DNA from: Bacillus ndiopicus
Lineage (GTDB): Bacteria; Bacillota; Bacilli; Bacillales_A; Planococcaceae
Length of the DNA stretch: 64,000 nt
NCBI RefSeq assembly: GCF_000612805.1
Contig: NZ_HG964403.1
Location: 558,001-622,000 of the forward strand
Reading direction: 5' to 3'
Positions 1 to 8,505 of this stretch are shown here, in pieces. Under the pieces are notes generated by a model that ran no database searches, had not been told where the DNA came from, and was given only the letters and a program-made list of their open reading frames with translations. The position numbers and the translations under genes are program-made. The stretch's first letter is position 1; each line of letters starts with the position of its first letter.

Positions 1-120
1 ATTCCAGAAAGTGCACATGAGAAAGATCCTGTGTTGCATGAAGTAGCACCAAATCATTTTGTAAGATGTACGTGCTATAAAGAATTCTACTTTAAAGGCG
101 AAGAAGGAGGACGTGCATAA
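1..120 (+). CDS. oppD: Oligopeptide ABC transporter ATPase OppD, 3' end only
   Basis: Forty in-frame codons run from the window edge to TAA at 118-120. They encode the cysteine-bearing tail usual at the C-terminus of OppD/DppD ATPases (APNHFVRCTCY). The stop codon shares its last A with the ATG of the next gene (TAATG), which implies translational coupling with oppF. The nucleotide-binding core lies outside the window, so the assignment rests on the tail and the operon order D-F-B-C-A. Confidence 0.8.
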   Translation: MPESAHEKDPVLHEVAPNHFVRCTCYKEFYFKGEEGGRA

Positions 121-1070
121 TGAGCTTTATGCAAATTAAAGATTTGAAAGTCCATTACCCAATTCGCGGTGGATTTTTTAATACAGTAGTTGATAATGTA
201 TATGCTGTTGATGGCATTTCGATGGAATTTGAAAAAGGAAAAGCCTATGGTCTAGTTGGAGAATCTGGTTGTGGTAAATCGACAACAGGTAAATCAATTA
301 TTGGTCTTGAAAAAATTTCAGCCGGCTCTATTATTTATGAGGGCGAAAATGTAACGAATAAGCGTCGTGATCGTGCTTCTGCTTATAATCGTGATATTCA
401 AATGATTTTCCAAGATTCCCATTCAAGTTTAAATCCAAGAAAGCGTGTACAAGATATTTTAGCAGAGCCAATTCGTAACTTTTTGAAGCTTACACCGCAG
501 GAGGAAAGTCGCAGAATTAATGAGCTTTTAGCAATTGTTGGTATGCCAGAAGATGCAAGATTAAAATATCCACACGAATTTTCAGGTGGTCAAAAGCAAC
601 GACTTGGTATTGCACGTGCTATTGCAACGAATCCAAAATTAATTATTGCGGATGAGCCAGTTTCTGCTCTTGATTTATCTGTACAAGCACAAGTGTTGAA
701 CTTCATGAAAGATATTCAAGATGAATATGGTTTAAGCTATTTATTTATTTCACATGACTTAGGTGTAGTAAAGCATATGTGTGACTATATTTCTATTATG
801 TATAAAGGACGTTTCGTAGAGTCTGGTACGAAAAAAGATATTTACGATAATCCTCAACATATTTATACAAAACGTTTACTGTCAGCAATTCCAGATGTTA
901 CACCAAATGGCCGTGAAGACCGTAAACTTGAGCGTATTGAAGTAGAGCGCAACTATCAAGCAGAACATAAGCAGTATTTCGATGAAAATGGTCGAGTATA
1001 TGATTTATCACCAATTTCAGACACGCATTTTGTCGCTGCAACTTCTTCAGCACTGAAGGGAGGCAATTAA
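120..1070 (+). CDS. oppF: Oligopeptide ABC transporter ATP-binding protein OppF
   Basis: This is one of two cytoplasmic ATPases that power oligopeptide import. Visible motifs are Walker A GESGCGKST (about residues 47-55), Q-loop MIFQDSHSSLNPRKR, the ABC signature FSGGQKQR, Walker B LIIADEPVSALD, and the switch histidine in FISHDLGVV. The C-terminal oligo_HPY extension (PQHIYTKRLLSAIPDV) is typical of Opp/Dpp ATPases. The ATG overlaps the oppD stop by one base, preceded by AGAAGGAGG inside oppD. At 316 aa the length is normal for OppF. In the B. subtilis gene order this region holds both app and opp systems; which paralogue this is cannot be decided from sequence alone. Confidence 0.92.
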   Translation: MSFMQIKDLKVHYPIRGGFFNTVVDNVYAVDGISMEFEKGKAYGLVGESGCGKSTTGKSIIGLEKISAGSIIYEGENVTNKRRDRASAYNRDIQMIFQDSHSSLNPRKRVQDILAEPIRNFLKLTPQEESRRINELLAIVGMPEDARLKYPHEFSGGQKQRLGIARAIATNPKLIIADEPVSALDLSVQAQVLNFMKDIQDEYGLSYLFISHDLGVVKHMCDYISIMYKGRFVESGTKKDIYDNPQHIYTKRLLSAIPDVTPNGREDRKLERIEVERNYQAEHKQYFDENGRVYDLSPISDTHFVAATSSALKGGN

Positions 1071-1071
1071 T

Positions 1072-2034
1072 ATGTGGAAAACAGTTGTTAGACGTTTTTT
1101 AATTATGATTCCACAATTATTTGTGCTAAGTTTATTAATTTTCATTATGGCTAAAAATATGCCTGGGGATCCATTCACAGGTAAAATTACGCCAGAAACA
1201 GATCCTGCGCGTATTGAAGAATTGCGTGAATTAAATGGTTTAAATGATCCATGGTATGAGCAATATGCACGTTGGGTAGGGAATGCTTTCCAAGGGGAAT
1301 TTGGAAATAGTTATACGTACAAAGTAAAAGTATCAACGTTAATCGGTGAGCGAGCGATGAATACGTTCTGGTTATCGTTGTTAACAGCTGTTATGCTTTA
1401 TGCAATCGCAGTGCCATTAGGGGTATTGGCAGGGCGCTTTCACAACAGTTGGTTTGACAGAGGGGTAGTTTTATATAGTTTTATTAGCTATGCGATACCG
1501 ACATTCGTTCTAGCATTAATTTTGTTATACTTCTTCGGTTATAAATTACAATGGTTCCCAACTACTGGTTCAGTAGACGTTCGTGAAGTACCAGGTTCTG
1601 CGGGCTATTATATAAGTAAAATTTACCATATGATTTTACCTGCATTTACATCGGCAGTACTAGGAACGGTAGCGATTATTCAATATTTACGTACAGAAGT
1701 AGTAGATGCAAAAAGTATGGACTATGTACGTACAGCGCGTGCAAAAGGTGTACCAGCAAATAAAGTATATTCAAAACATATTTTCCGTAACTCGTTATTA
1801 CCAGTAGCGGCGTTTATCGGTTTTACAATTACAGGCTTATTAGGCGGTTCGATTTTCATTGAAACAATTTTCGCATATCCAGGTATGGGACAACTATTTA
1901 TTTCGTCTATTGCATCTCGTGATTATAGTGTTATTACAGCGCTCGTTATGTTATACGGCTTCTTAGCGTTATTAGGTAGTCTATTATCCGATATTATTAT
2001 GAGTATTGTTGACCCACGAATTAGGATTGAATAG
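1072..2034 (+). CDS. oppB: Oligopeptide ABC transporter permease OppB
   Basis: Inner-membrane permease of the BPD_transp_1 family, 320 aa. The N-terminal TM (RRFLIMIPQLFVLSLLIFIM) and the Opp-specific periplasmic segment with MPGDPF are followed by five more TM helices. The EAA-type coupling loop is visible as YVRTARAKGVPANKVYSKHIFRNSLLP. It starts one base after the oppF stop, with GGGAGG inside the oppF 3' end. It pairs with OppC to form the channel for peptides delivered by OppA. Confidence 0.92.
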   Translation: MWKTVVRRFLIMIPQLFVLSLLIFIMAKNMPGDPFTGKITPETDPARIEELRELNGLNDPWYEQYARWVGNAFQGEFGNSYTYKVKVSTLIGERAMNTFWLSLLTAVMLYAIAVPLGVLAGRFHNSWFDRGVVLYSFISYAIPTFVLALILLYFFGYKLQWFPTTGSVDVREVPGSAGYYISKIYHMILPAFTSAVLGTVAIIQYLRTEVVDAKSMDYVRTARAKGVPANKVYSKHIFRNSLLPVAAFIGFTITGLLGGSIFIETIFAYPGMGQLFISSIASRDYSVITALVMLYGFLALLGSLLSDIIMSIVDPRIRIE

Positions 2035-2066
2035 ACAAAATAATAAGTTAAGGAGAGGTGAAAAAA

Positions 2067-2972
2067 GTGGTTAAAGAGAAAGACAATAAAAAAGAGCAAG
2101 AAATAATAAGCGCTCCACCAACTGGTATGCAGGTTGTTTGGCGTGAGTTTATTAAAGATAGAGTTGCAATGTTTTCGTTAATTATTATGGTTTTGGCGAT
2201 TTCAGGTGTTTTTATAGCATCATTATTTTTCGATCCAGCAGAGGTAATGAAAGTTTCATTACGCTCTAAATACGCACCACCGAGTTCGCTACATTGGCTT
2301 GGAGCAGATATTGGTGGTAGTGATGTTTTTGGACAGCTTATTATTGGGGCGAAAAACTCACTATTAATCGCGATTGCTATTACATTGATTACAGGTACAG
2401 TAGGTATCTTTATTGGCTTAGCTTGTGGTTATTTCGGTGGATGGATTGATAATATGTTTATGCGTATTATCGACTTCTTTATTACATTACCATCTTTAAT
2501 GATTATTATTGTATTTATTACAATTGTACCGAAATATACTGTTTTCACATTCATTTTAATTGTTAGTTTATTTGGTTGGACGAGCATTGCACGTCTTGTG
2601 CGTTCAAAAGCACTTTCGGAAAGCCGTCGTGACTATGTAAATGCTTCAAAAACACTTGGAACGAATGATTTTGTTATTATTTTCAAGGAAGTAATGCCAA
2701 ATATTAGTTCGATTTTAATTGTTGAAGCAACATTAAGCTTTGCGGGGAATATTGGGATTGAAACAGGTTTAACTTTCTTAGGCTTCGGTTTACCACCATC
2801 AACGCCTTCATTAGGAACACTTGTAGCATATGCGAATAACCCATTAGTTATGTCTACTTATTGGTGGGTATGGCTACCAGCAGCATTGTTTATTTTAATC
2901 TTAATGCTTTCAATCAACTATGTTGGACAAGCATTACGTCGCGCGGCAGATGCTAAGCAACGCTTAGGTTAA
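2067..2972 (+). CDS. oppC: Oligopeptide ABC transporter permease OppC
   Basis: Second membrane permease of the importer. It has a charged cytoplasmic N-terminus, a first TM (MFSLIIMVLAISGVFIASLF), a periplasmic segment with the OppC hallmark HWLGADIGGSDVFGQL, and a five-TM core with the coupling loop YVNASKTLGTNDFVIIFKEVMPN. Two GTG codons are possible, 2058 and 2067. I prefer 2067 because GAGAGGTG at 2053-2060 is then correctly spaced, while it would nearly touch 2058. The gap to oppB is about 30 bp, so this is the same operon. Confidence 0.9.
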   Translation: MVKEKDNKKEQEIISAPPTGMQVVWREFIKDRVAMFSLIIMVLAISGVFIASLFFDPAEVMKVSLRSKYAPPSSLHWLGADIGGSDVFGQLIIGAKNSLLIAIAITLITGTVGIFIGLACGYFGGWIDNMFMRIIDFFITLPSLMIIIVFITIVPKYTVFTFILIVSLFGWTSIARLVRSKALSESRRDYVNASKTLGTNDFVIIFKEVMPNISSILIVEATLSFAGNIGIETGLTFLGFGLPPSTPSLGTLVAYANNPLVMSTYWWVWLPAALFILILMLSINYVGQALRRAADAKQRLG

Positions 2973-2992
2973 ATTTTTAATTAAAAATTGCA

Positions 2993-3034
2993 GAGGAATA
3001 ATTAGAAAATATAAAATATTTTCTAATTTTCCTC
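2993..3034 (+). terminator. AT-rich hairpin after oppC
   Basis: A 20-base arm starting GAGGAATAATTAG pairs with 3016-3034 around a three-base loop, with one bulged base. There is no clean U-tract, only GTTATTTATG. It may be a weak terminator or a 3' stabiliser separating oppDFBC mRNA from oppA. Confidence 0.45.
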
Positions 3035-3143
3035 GTTATTTATGAAAATATGCTAGACTTTTTGCATATAAAATAGTTAAGATATGAAAGAAGTAGCTGA
3101 TAATAGGTATTTCTTTAGGGAACTAGTAATTTATTATATTCAG

Positions 3144-3194
3144 AAAAAACTGAAAATTGATTTTTTTGAAAAGATTTACTAGAATAGTTGTAAA
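3144..3194 (+). promoter_or_regulatory. Candidate oppA promoter with CodY-like element
   Basis: Bases 3144-3158 end in CTGAAAATT and match the CodY consensus AATTTTCWGAAAATT at 11 of 15 positions. Just downstream is a weak sigma-A-like pair, TTGAAA (3166-3171), 17 bp, TGTAAA (3189-3194). Peptide-transport operons are common CodY targets in Bacilli, but both matches are imperfect. Confidence 0.3.
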
Positions 3195-3226
3195 GGATTT
3201 GTATCTATCGTTGACGCTTTACTTTC

Positions 3227-3242
3227 GCGCAAACGCTTTCGG
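3227..3242 (+). promoter_or_regulatory. Cre-like (CcpA) operator upstream of oppA
   Basis: Read on the minus strand the core is CGAAAGCGTTTGCG, 11 of 14 matches to a typical catabolite-responsive element TGAAAGCGTTTTCA, with the central AAAGCG fully conserved. It lies about 115 bp before the oppA start and downstream of the best promoter candidate, where CcpA would act as a roadblock. No other gene occupies 2973-3357. Confidence 0.4.
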
Positions 3243-3357
3243 TACAAAAAAGGTTGGTACCATCACATTTACCGATATTTGGTAGGTGTGTTTTGATAAA
3301 TATGGCTAGTGTTTATAGGTACAACTTCTAGCTGAGGGAAAAAAGGGAGGAAAAAAA

Positions 3358-5199
3358 ATGAAGAAACAACGTTGGGCACTTCTAACAATGTTACTTGCGC
3401 TAATGTTCGTGTTAGCTGCATGTGGCGGAGATAAAAAAGAAGGCACAGACAAGAACACTGATACAGGCAAAACTGACGGTGGCACAACAACTGGTGAAGA
3501 AGCTAAAGAAGAGCAGGGAGATAGCTTCTCATTATCTGTTGAAAATGAAGGGACTGCTATTGAAGGCGGTACATTAATGGTGGCTCTACAGAAAAGTGAA
3601 CCTTTCCAAGGTATTTTCTCATGGGTACTGTATGAAGATGCATACGATGGAGAATTAATGTCATTCACAACTAACTCAATTTTCAAAACTGACGGTGACT
3701 TCTTAATTACTGATGAAGGTATCGCAAGTATGGATGTAAAGCAAGCAGAAGCAGAAGGTGAGCCAAACATCGTAACGATTAAAATTCGTGAAGGTGTAAA
3801 ATGGTCTGATGGCGAGCCATTAAAAATTGAAGATATAATGTTACCTTACGAAATTATTGCTCATAAAGATTACACAGGTGTTCGTTATGACGAAGAATTA
3901 CGTAATATTATTGGTGTTGAAGAGTATCATAATGGTACTGCTGACACAATTTCTGGTCTTAAAAAGATTGATGAAACAACTTTAGAAATCCATCTGAAAA
4001 AGGTTTCTCCAGCTTTAGCTTCTGGTGGTGATGGTCTTTGGACATATGCTGAGCCAAGTCATGTTATTGGTGATATTCCAGTAGCGGAATTAGTAGAAAG
4101 CGATGCAGTTCGTAAAAACCCAGTTACATTAGGTGCGTTCAAAATTGACCGTATTGTTCCAGGGGAATCTGTACAATATACAGCAAACGAACACTACTGG
4201 AAAGGTAAACCGAAATTAGATGGCGTTATCGTGAAAGTAGTACCACCTGCTTCTATCGCAAAAGCATTAGAGGCTGGCGAATATGATTTAGCATTGTCAT
4301 TTGGTTCTGCACAATATCCTGAAATTGAAGCTTTAACAAATATTGATGTGTTAGCTCGTCCTGAGCTTTACTACTCATACTTAGGTTTCAAATTAGGTAA
4401 GTGGGATTCAGAAAAGAAAGAAGTAGCAACTGATTTAGAGAACTCTAAAATGGGTGACGTAAGCTTACGTCAAGCTATGGGTTATGCATTAAATGTTGAA
4501 GAAGTAACAGAAGTATTCTATGATGGTTTACGTGAGCGTGCAAACGCAATTCTTCCACCAGTATTCACATCATTCCATGATGCAAGCTTAGAAGGATACA
4601 CATATGATCCAGAAAAAGCTAAGCAATTATTAGAAGATGCTGGCTTTAAAGATGTTGATGGTGATGGTATCCGTGAAGATAAAGAAGGTAAGCCACTTGA
4701 AATTAAATTAGCTACAATGGCAGGCGATGATGTAGCTGAGCAAATTGCAGCATTCTGGTTACAAAACTGGAAAGAAGTAGGTTTAAATGTTGTATTCACA
4801 GACGGTCGTACAATTGAGTTCAACTCATTCTATGACAAAGTTCAAGCAGATGATCCAAACATCGATGTATTCATGGGTGCATGGGGCGTAGGTTCTAACC
4901 CATCTCCATCTGGTGTTTATGCACATAATGCTCAATACAACTTCTCTCGTTACACATCTGATAGCTTAAAACAAACTTTAAGCAATATCGATTCTAAAGA
5001 AGCATTCGATGCTACTTACCGTGCTGAGCAATTTGCAGCATTTGAAAAAGAAATTCATGATGTAGCACCAATCATTCCAATGATGTACCGTTTAGAGCTT
5101 TCACCAGTTAATAAACGTGTGAAAAACTACAGCATTGATTATGCTAATCCAACAGAGCTTCAAGATATTGAATTAACTGCTGACGCACCAATTAAATAA
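3358..5199 (+). CDS. oppA: Oligopeptide-binding lipoprotein OppA
   Basis: Extracellular solute-binding lipoprotein (SBP_bac_5 family), 613 aa. The N-terminus is a lipoprotein signal with lipobox LAAC (Cys at residue 21), then an acidic, Thr/Lys-rich linker. The family core is visible in VKWSDGEPLKIEDI and the C-terminal peptide-binding lobes. It captures oligopeptides and delivers them to OppBC. The RBS is AAGGGAGG 8-10 bases before ATG. It is separated from oppC by a 385-bp regulatory gap, which allows it to be made in excess over the membrane parts, and it ends at a strong terminator. Confidence 0.93.
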   Translation: MKKQRWALLTMLLALMFVLAACGGDKKEGTDKNTDTGKTDGGTTTGEEAKEEQGDSFSLSVENEGTAIEGGTLMVALQKSEPFQGIFSWVLYEDAYDGELMSFTTNSIFKTDGDFLITDEGIASMDVKQAEAEGEPNIVTIKIREGVKWSDGEPLKIEDIMLPYEIIAHKDYTGVRYDEELRNIIGVEEYHNGTADTISGLKKIDETTLEIHLKKVSPALASGGDGLWTYAEPSHVIGDIPVAELVESDAVRKNPVTLGAFKIDRIVPGESVQYTANEHYWKGKPKLDGVIVKVVPPASIAKALEAGEYDLALSFGSAQYPEIEALTNIDVLARPELYYSYLGFKLGKWDSEKKEVATDLENSKMGDVSLRQAMGYALNVEEVTEVFYDGLRERANAILPPVFTSFHDASLEGYTYDPEKAKQLLEDAGFKDVDGDGIREDKEGKPLEIKLATMAGDDVAEQIAAFWLQNWKEVGLNVVFTDGRTIEFNSFYDKVQADDPNIDVFMGAWGVGSNPSPSGVYAHNAQYNFSRYTSDSLKQTLSNIDSKEAFDATYRAEQFAAFEKEIHDVAPIIPMMYRLELSPVNKRVKNYSIDYANPTELQDIELTADAPIK

Positions 5200-5221
5200 T
5201 AATTAGTGTGAAGGTAAAAAA

Positions 5222-5252
5222 ACCTCTCTTGCAATGGCAAGGGAGGTTTTTT
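5222..5252 (+). terminator. Rho-independent terminator of oppA
   Basis: Stem CCTCTCTTGC / GCAAGGGAGG with a four-base loop, followed by six Ts and preceded by an A-run, so it may also serve the convergent yitU transcript. Confidence 0.9.
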
Positions 5253-5278
5253 ATGCTCTTTGTATGAGAATATTTCTA

Positions 5279-6085
5279 TTATAGCTTCAAACGCTCTGCT
5301 AAAAACTTGCCAATTCCATCCTCGTTGTTAGATAGCGTAATTTCATTTGCAATATTTTTGAGTGGCTCAATACCATTGTTCATGGCAACGCCTACACCTG
5401 CGTAATCAATCATTTCTAAATCATTATCCTCATCACCGAATGCAATAATGCGTTCGCGTGGAATTTGCATTTCGTGTGCAATATGTGAAATACCAACTGC
5501 TTTATTTAATCCTTTGCGCACAACTTCAATGACGTTAAATGGGGAGCCCCAGCGACGGTGCTCAATTAATTCAGCGTGTACATCTTCTAAGTGTTGACGG
5601 ATTGTTGAAACATGCTCGTCTGTAGCTTGAATCAATAAACTAGTTGGATCATCTAATAAGTGTGTTTTTAAATTACCCGTTGTAATGCGAGGGTTGCCCA
5701 TGCTTAAAATATTGAGCATTTTTTCATCTGCATTGTGTAAATAGACATCATCAATTACTTCGGCAATTAAATTTTCATAATTAAATTTATCAACTGAATC
5801 GACAACGTCATGTACGACTCTCATTGCAAGTGGTGAATGCAATTGCTGCCAAGAGCTGTTGTTAGGATGATGAACAAACGCACCATTAAAATTAACGATG
5901 GGTGTTTTCAGATTAAGCTCACGATAATAAATTTCACTTGCTCGATATGGACGACCAGTTGCAATCATAACAGCATGTCCAGCCTGCTGTGCTTTCATTA
6001 AAATATCCTTTGTATATGATGAAATTTGTTGGTGGTCAGTTAATAATGTACCATCTAAATCTAAAACAATTAAATGTTGTTTCAT
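5279..6085 (-). CDS. yitU: Cof-type HAD phosphatase, YitU-like
   Basis: Haloacid dehalogenase superfamily phosphatase of the Cof/type IIB group, expected to act on sugar phosphates or small phosphorylated metabolites in the cytosol. Motif I is VLDLDGTLL at the N-terminus, motif II the Thr in ATGRP, then the C2B cap domain, and motif III/IV is FGDEDNDLEM. I start at the ATG at 6083-6085, which has AAAGGGGA upstream; the upstream ATG at 6112 has no RBS. Divergent from and next to yitV-yitW, the same trio as in B. subtilis. Substrate cannot be read from sequence. Confidence 0.85.
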   Translation of the reverse strand: MKQHLIVLDLDGTLLTDHQQISSYTKDILMKAQQAGHAVMIATGRPYRASEIYYRELNLKTPIVNFNGAFVHHPNNSSWQQLHSPLAMRVVHDVVDSVDKFNYENLIAEVIDDVYLHNADEKMLNILSMGNPRITTGNLKTHLLDDPTSLLIQATDEHVSTIRQHLEDVHAELIEHRRWGSPFNVIEVVRKGLNKAVGISHIAHEMQIPRERIIAFGDEDNDLEMIDYAGVGVAMNNGIEPLKNIANEITLSNNEDGIGKFLAERLKL

Positions 6086-6247
6086 AATAATTTGAATCCC
6101 CTTTTTGTCCATTAATAAGTAGTCTTTTCTTGGATGATTAACTGTCTGTTAATTTTACTTCTTTTTATAAGCACACGTCAAAGTTTTGTCATATCATTCA
6201 ATTTTTGTTACTCTAAATATAGATAGAGTTGGTAGGAGTGAAATCTA

Positions 6248-7000
6248 GTGATTGTACAAAATGAAGTATGGGAGCACATACCATTATTACATGTGCACAC
6301 AAATGAAATGACAGCTAAAAATCCTGTAGCCATTTTTATTCATGGCTTTGGAAGTGCTAAGGAGCATAATTTACATTTCGCATACCAGTTAGTGAAAAAG
6401 GGCGTACGTGTAATTTTACCAGATGCTCATTTACATGGTGAGCGTGCTAAGCCTAATACAACGTCACAGCAGCTTGAGCCAGTATTTTGGGAGATTGTTA
6501 TGCGCACAGTAGGGGAAGTCGAACTTATTTATAAAGAGCTCCAAAATAAAGGCATACTAGCTACAAATGCAGTTAGTATTGCAGGTACTTCAATGGGGGG
6601 GATTGTAACTGTAGGCTGCTTAAGCAAATATGATTGGATACAGACAGCGGGTGTTTGCATGGGAGCAACGAGCTATACAAAATTTGCAGAGCACCAGCTT
6701 ACCCAGTTTGAAAAAGCGGGTGTACAATTACCTTTTACAGAGCAGCAGCTTGCTGAGACAATGACGATGTTATCAGCATATAATTTAGAAAATAAAACGA
6801 ATGTACTACAGCAAGTACCGACGATTTTCTGGCATGGCAAAAAGGATCAAGTTGTACCATTTGAGATGAGTTACCCGTACTTTGAAAAGTATGGGGAAAA
6901 TTCGCGTTCCGCATACATTGTAGATGATAAAGCAGGACATGCTGTATCAAGAGTGGGAATGCTTGCTGTAACAGACTGGCTAGCACAGCATTTGGCATAA
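6248..7000 (+). CDS. yitV: Alpha/beta hydrolase, YitV-like esterase
   Basis: Serine hydrolase of the alpha/beta fold, 250 aa. The oxyanion region is FIHGFGSAKEHN, the nucleophile elbow is GTSMGG, the likely acid lies in WHGKKDQVVP, and the catalytic His is in DKAGHAVS near the C-terminus. It starts at GTG 6248 with TAGGAG nine bases upstream. The neighbouring yitU and yitW genes match the B. subtilis yitU-V-W group. The natural substrate is unknown; the closest family annotations are acyl-peptidase or carboxylesterase-like. Confidence 0.82.
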   Translation: MIVQNEVWEHIPLLHVHTNEMTAKNPVAIFIHGFGSAKEHNLHFAYQLVKKGVRVILPDAHLHGERAKPNTTSQQLEPVFWEIVMRTVGEVELIYKELQNKGILATNAVSIAGTSMGGIVTVGCLSKYDWIQTAGVCMGATSYTKFAEHQLTQFEKAGVQLPFTEQQLAETMTMLSAYNLENKTNVLQQVPTIFWHGKKDQVVPFEMSYPYFEKYGENSRSAYIVDDKAGHAVSRVGMLAVTDWLAQHLA

Positions 7001-7048
7001 GCTCGGAGTTCTGCTATCATAAATTGTAATAAGAAAGGGGTGTTGAAA

Positions 7049-7363
7049 ATGGCGATTGATCAAGATATGAAAGATAGTATGTATAGCGCTTTAGAAAACG
7101 TAATTGATCCCGAGTTAGGAATTGATATTATTAACTTAGGCTTAGTATATGATGTAGATTTAAATGAAGAAGGTTTAGCAACAGTAACGATGACATTAAC
7201 TTCTATGGGCTGCCCACTTGGCCCTGTTATTGTCGACCAAGTAAAAACGGCTTTAGGTGAGCTACCTGAAGTAAAAGATACTGAAGTAAACATTGTCTGG
7301 ACACCAGCATGGTCAAAAGATATGATGACACGCTATGCTAAAATGGCATTAGGCGTTCGTTAA
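7049..7363 (+). CDS. yitW: MIP18/DUF59 family iron-sulfur assembly protein, YitW-like
   Basis: Small DUF59 protein, about 104 aa, with the family signatures VIDPELGIDIINLGLVYDV and TLTSMGCPLGP; the Cys of the latter is the conserved reactive residue. Relatives (SufT, MIP18/CIA2) help deliver or mature Fe-S clusters. The ATG at 7049 has AAAGGGG eight bases before it; GTG 7040 overlaps that RBS and is rejected. It follows yitV by about 50 bp and ends at a strong bidirectional terminator. Confidence 0.88.
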   Translation: MAIDQDMKDSMYSALENVIDPELGIDIINLGLVYDVDLNEEGLATVTMTLTSMGCPLGPVIVDQVKTALGELPEVKDTEVNIVWTPAWSKDMMTRYAKMALGVR

Positions 7364-7370
7364 ATTGATT

Positions 7371-7419
7371 AGGGTTATAGGGAAAGCAGATGTCTGTCTT
7401 TCCCTATAACCCTTTTTTT
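7371..7419. terminator. Bidirectional terminator between yitW and fnr
   Basis: A long stem, AGGGTTATAGGGAAAG / CTTTCCCTATAACCCT, with T-run on the + strand and the complementary A/T run within the fnr stop region on the minus strand. It serves two convergent genes. Confidence 0.92.
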
Positions 7420-8110
7420 AGTCAATCCGGCAAATCATTAAAGGACAATTTTCGCAATTAATTTCATCCTTTAAAAACTGTAAATTGTGTACTGTAATAT
7501 GACCTTTATTAAAGGAAATGATATTGTGTTTTTTCAAATCATTGAGCATGCGGTTAATCAATTCACGACTTGTAGCACATAGATTTGCTAGCTCTGAATT
7601 AGTTAGAGCGAAATTAATAAAGATGGAGTCATCTTCCTGTGTTTCACCATACGTATTGGTTAAGCGAATTAATGTTGAGAAGAGAGCACCTTTTTTTCCA
7701 TGCAGCATTAAATCACGTAAACGACTTTGGTGTTTCATCGTTTCGATTTGCACCCATTGCAAATATTCCAACATTAATTTAGGATGTTCTGTTAATAATA
7801 ATTCAAATGTATGATGTGAAAGTGCTAGTAATGTGGTCGCCTCTAATGCTCTGGCACTTGCCATATGGTAATTTAATTGGCAAAATGGTGAGCTTTCACC
7901 AATTAATACATTGCTACCACAAATTCGCAATGTTAATTCTTTACCTTGTTCAGTTTCTTTGCTGAGCTGAATTTTCCCATTTTTAATAAGAAAAATACTT
8001 TCGGCTTTTTCACCTTCTTGGAAAAGCTGATTTCCTTTATCTATTTTTACTAATGAGCCGTGCTCTTCAAAGAGCAGATAAATCTCTGTAGGTATTGTTT
8101 GAAAAGACAT
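7418..8110 (-). CDS. fnr: Fnr-type oxygen-sensing transcription regulator
   Basis: Crp/Fnr family regulator, 230 aa. It has an N-terminal cyclic-nucleotide-like beta barrel (about 20-120), a dimerisation helix, and a C-terminal winged helix with recognition segment CATSRELINRML. The end carries cysteines 219, 222 and 227 in the spacing C-x2-C-x4-C. That is the pattern that binds the [4Fe-4S] cluster in B. subtilis Fnr, where an Asp supplies the fourth ligand; the equivalent Asp here is D133 in LRDLML. The expected role is switching on anaerobic genes. Its target sites were not identified in the window. Confidence 0.85.
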   Translation of the reverse strand: MSFQTIPTEIYLLFEEHGSLVKIDKGNQLFQEGEKAESIFLIKNGKIQLSKETEQGKELTLRICGSNVLIGESSPFCQLNYHMASARALEATTLLALSHHTFELLLTEHPKLMLEYLQWVQIETMKHQSRLRDLMLHGKKGALFSTLIRLTNTYGETQEDDSIFINFALTNSELANLCATSRELINRMLNDLKKHNIISFNKGHITVHNLQFLKDEINCENCPLMICRID

Positions 8111-8434
8111 GTATATACATTCCTTTCTTACGTAATGTGAAAATTATGATTGGTATTTTCAAAAATTGATTAAAGCTATAATAACATAATATGTATGAGG
8201 AAAATATAGCTTTATCATTAAAATATTACTTCCGGTGTAAAGCGATTCGTTATTTAGTCAGCTTAGTATAAAAACTATGATTGGCAAAATAAATACAGTT
8301 TTGCTCAAAGAGATAGTGTGCTTATTTGCTCAGATTTTAAATAAAAAGCTAAATAACATCCTTTTTATTTAATCAATCTTAAGTTCTGATAATGAACCAT
8401 TAAATTACTCAGATTAATTTCATAGAGTATTTTT
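8111..8434. other. Divergent intergenic region, fnr / clpB-like
   Basis: AT-rich, with no ORF supported by an RBS. It must hold the fnr promoter on the minus strand, which I could not place with confidence. I found no clear TGTGA-N6-TCACA Fnr box. Confidence 0.5.
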
Positions 8435-8463
8435 TTGCAAACTTTATTTTGAAGATTTATAAT
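8435..8463 (+). promoter_or_regulatory. Sigma-A promoter of the clpB-like gene
   Basis: TTGCAA at 8435-8440, a spacer of exactly 17 bp, and a perfect TATAAT at 8458-8463. The predicted start falls at about 8470, inside the CtsR operator. Confidence 0.85.
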
Positions 8464-8469
8464 TCAATT

Positions 8470-8486
8470 AGTCAATAAAGGTCAAA
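8470..8486 (+). promoter_or_regulatory. CtsR operator
   Basis: AGTCAAT-AAA-GGTCAAA matches the CtsR heptad repeat (RGTCAAA-NAN-RGTCAAA) at 13 of 14 defined heptad positions. It lies at the predicted transcription start, between the promoter and the RBS. This indicates repression by CtsR and induction on heat or protein-folding stress. Confidence 0.88.
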
Positions 8487-8505
8487 CTTTTGGGAGGGAT
8501 ATTTT

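Noticed and set aside
3251..3270. T-box-like GGTTGGTACC before oppA
   Set aside because: Only the GGTACC core agrees; no Stem I, specifier, ACCGCG continuation or terminator.
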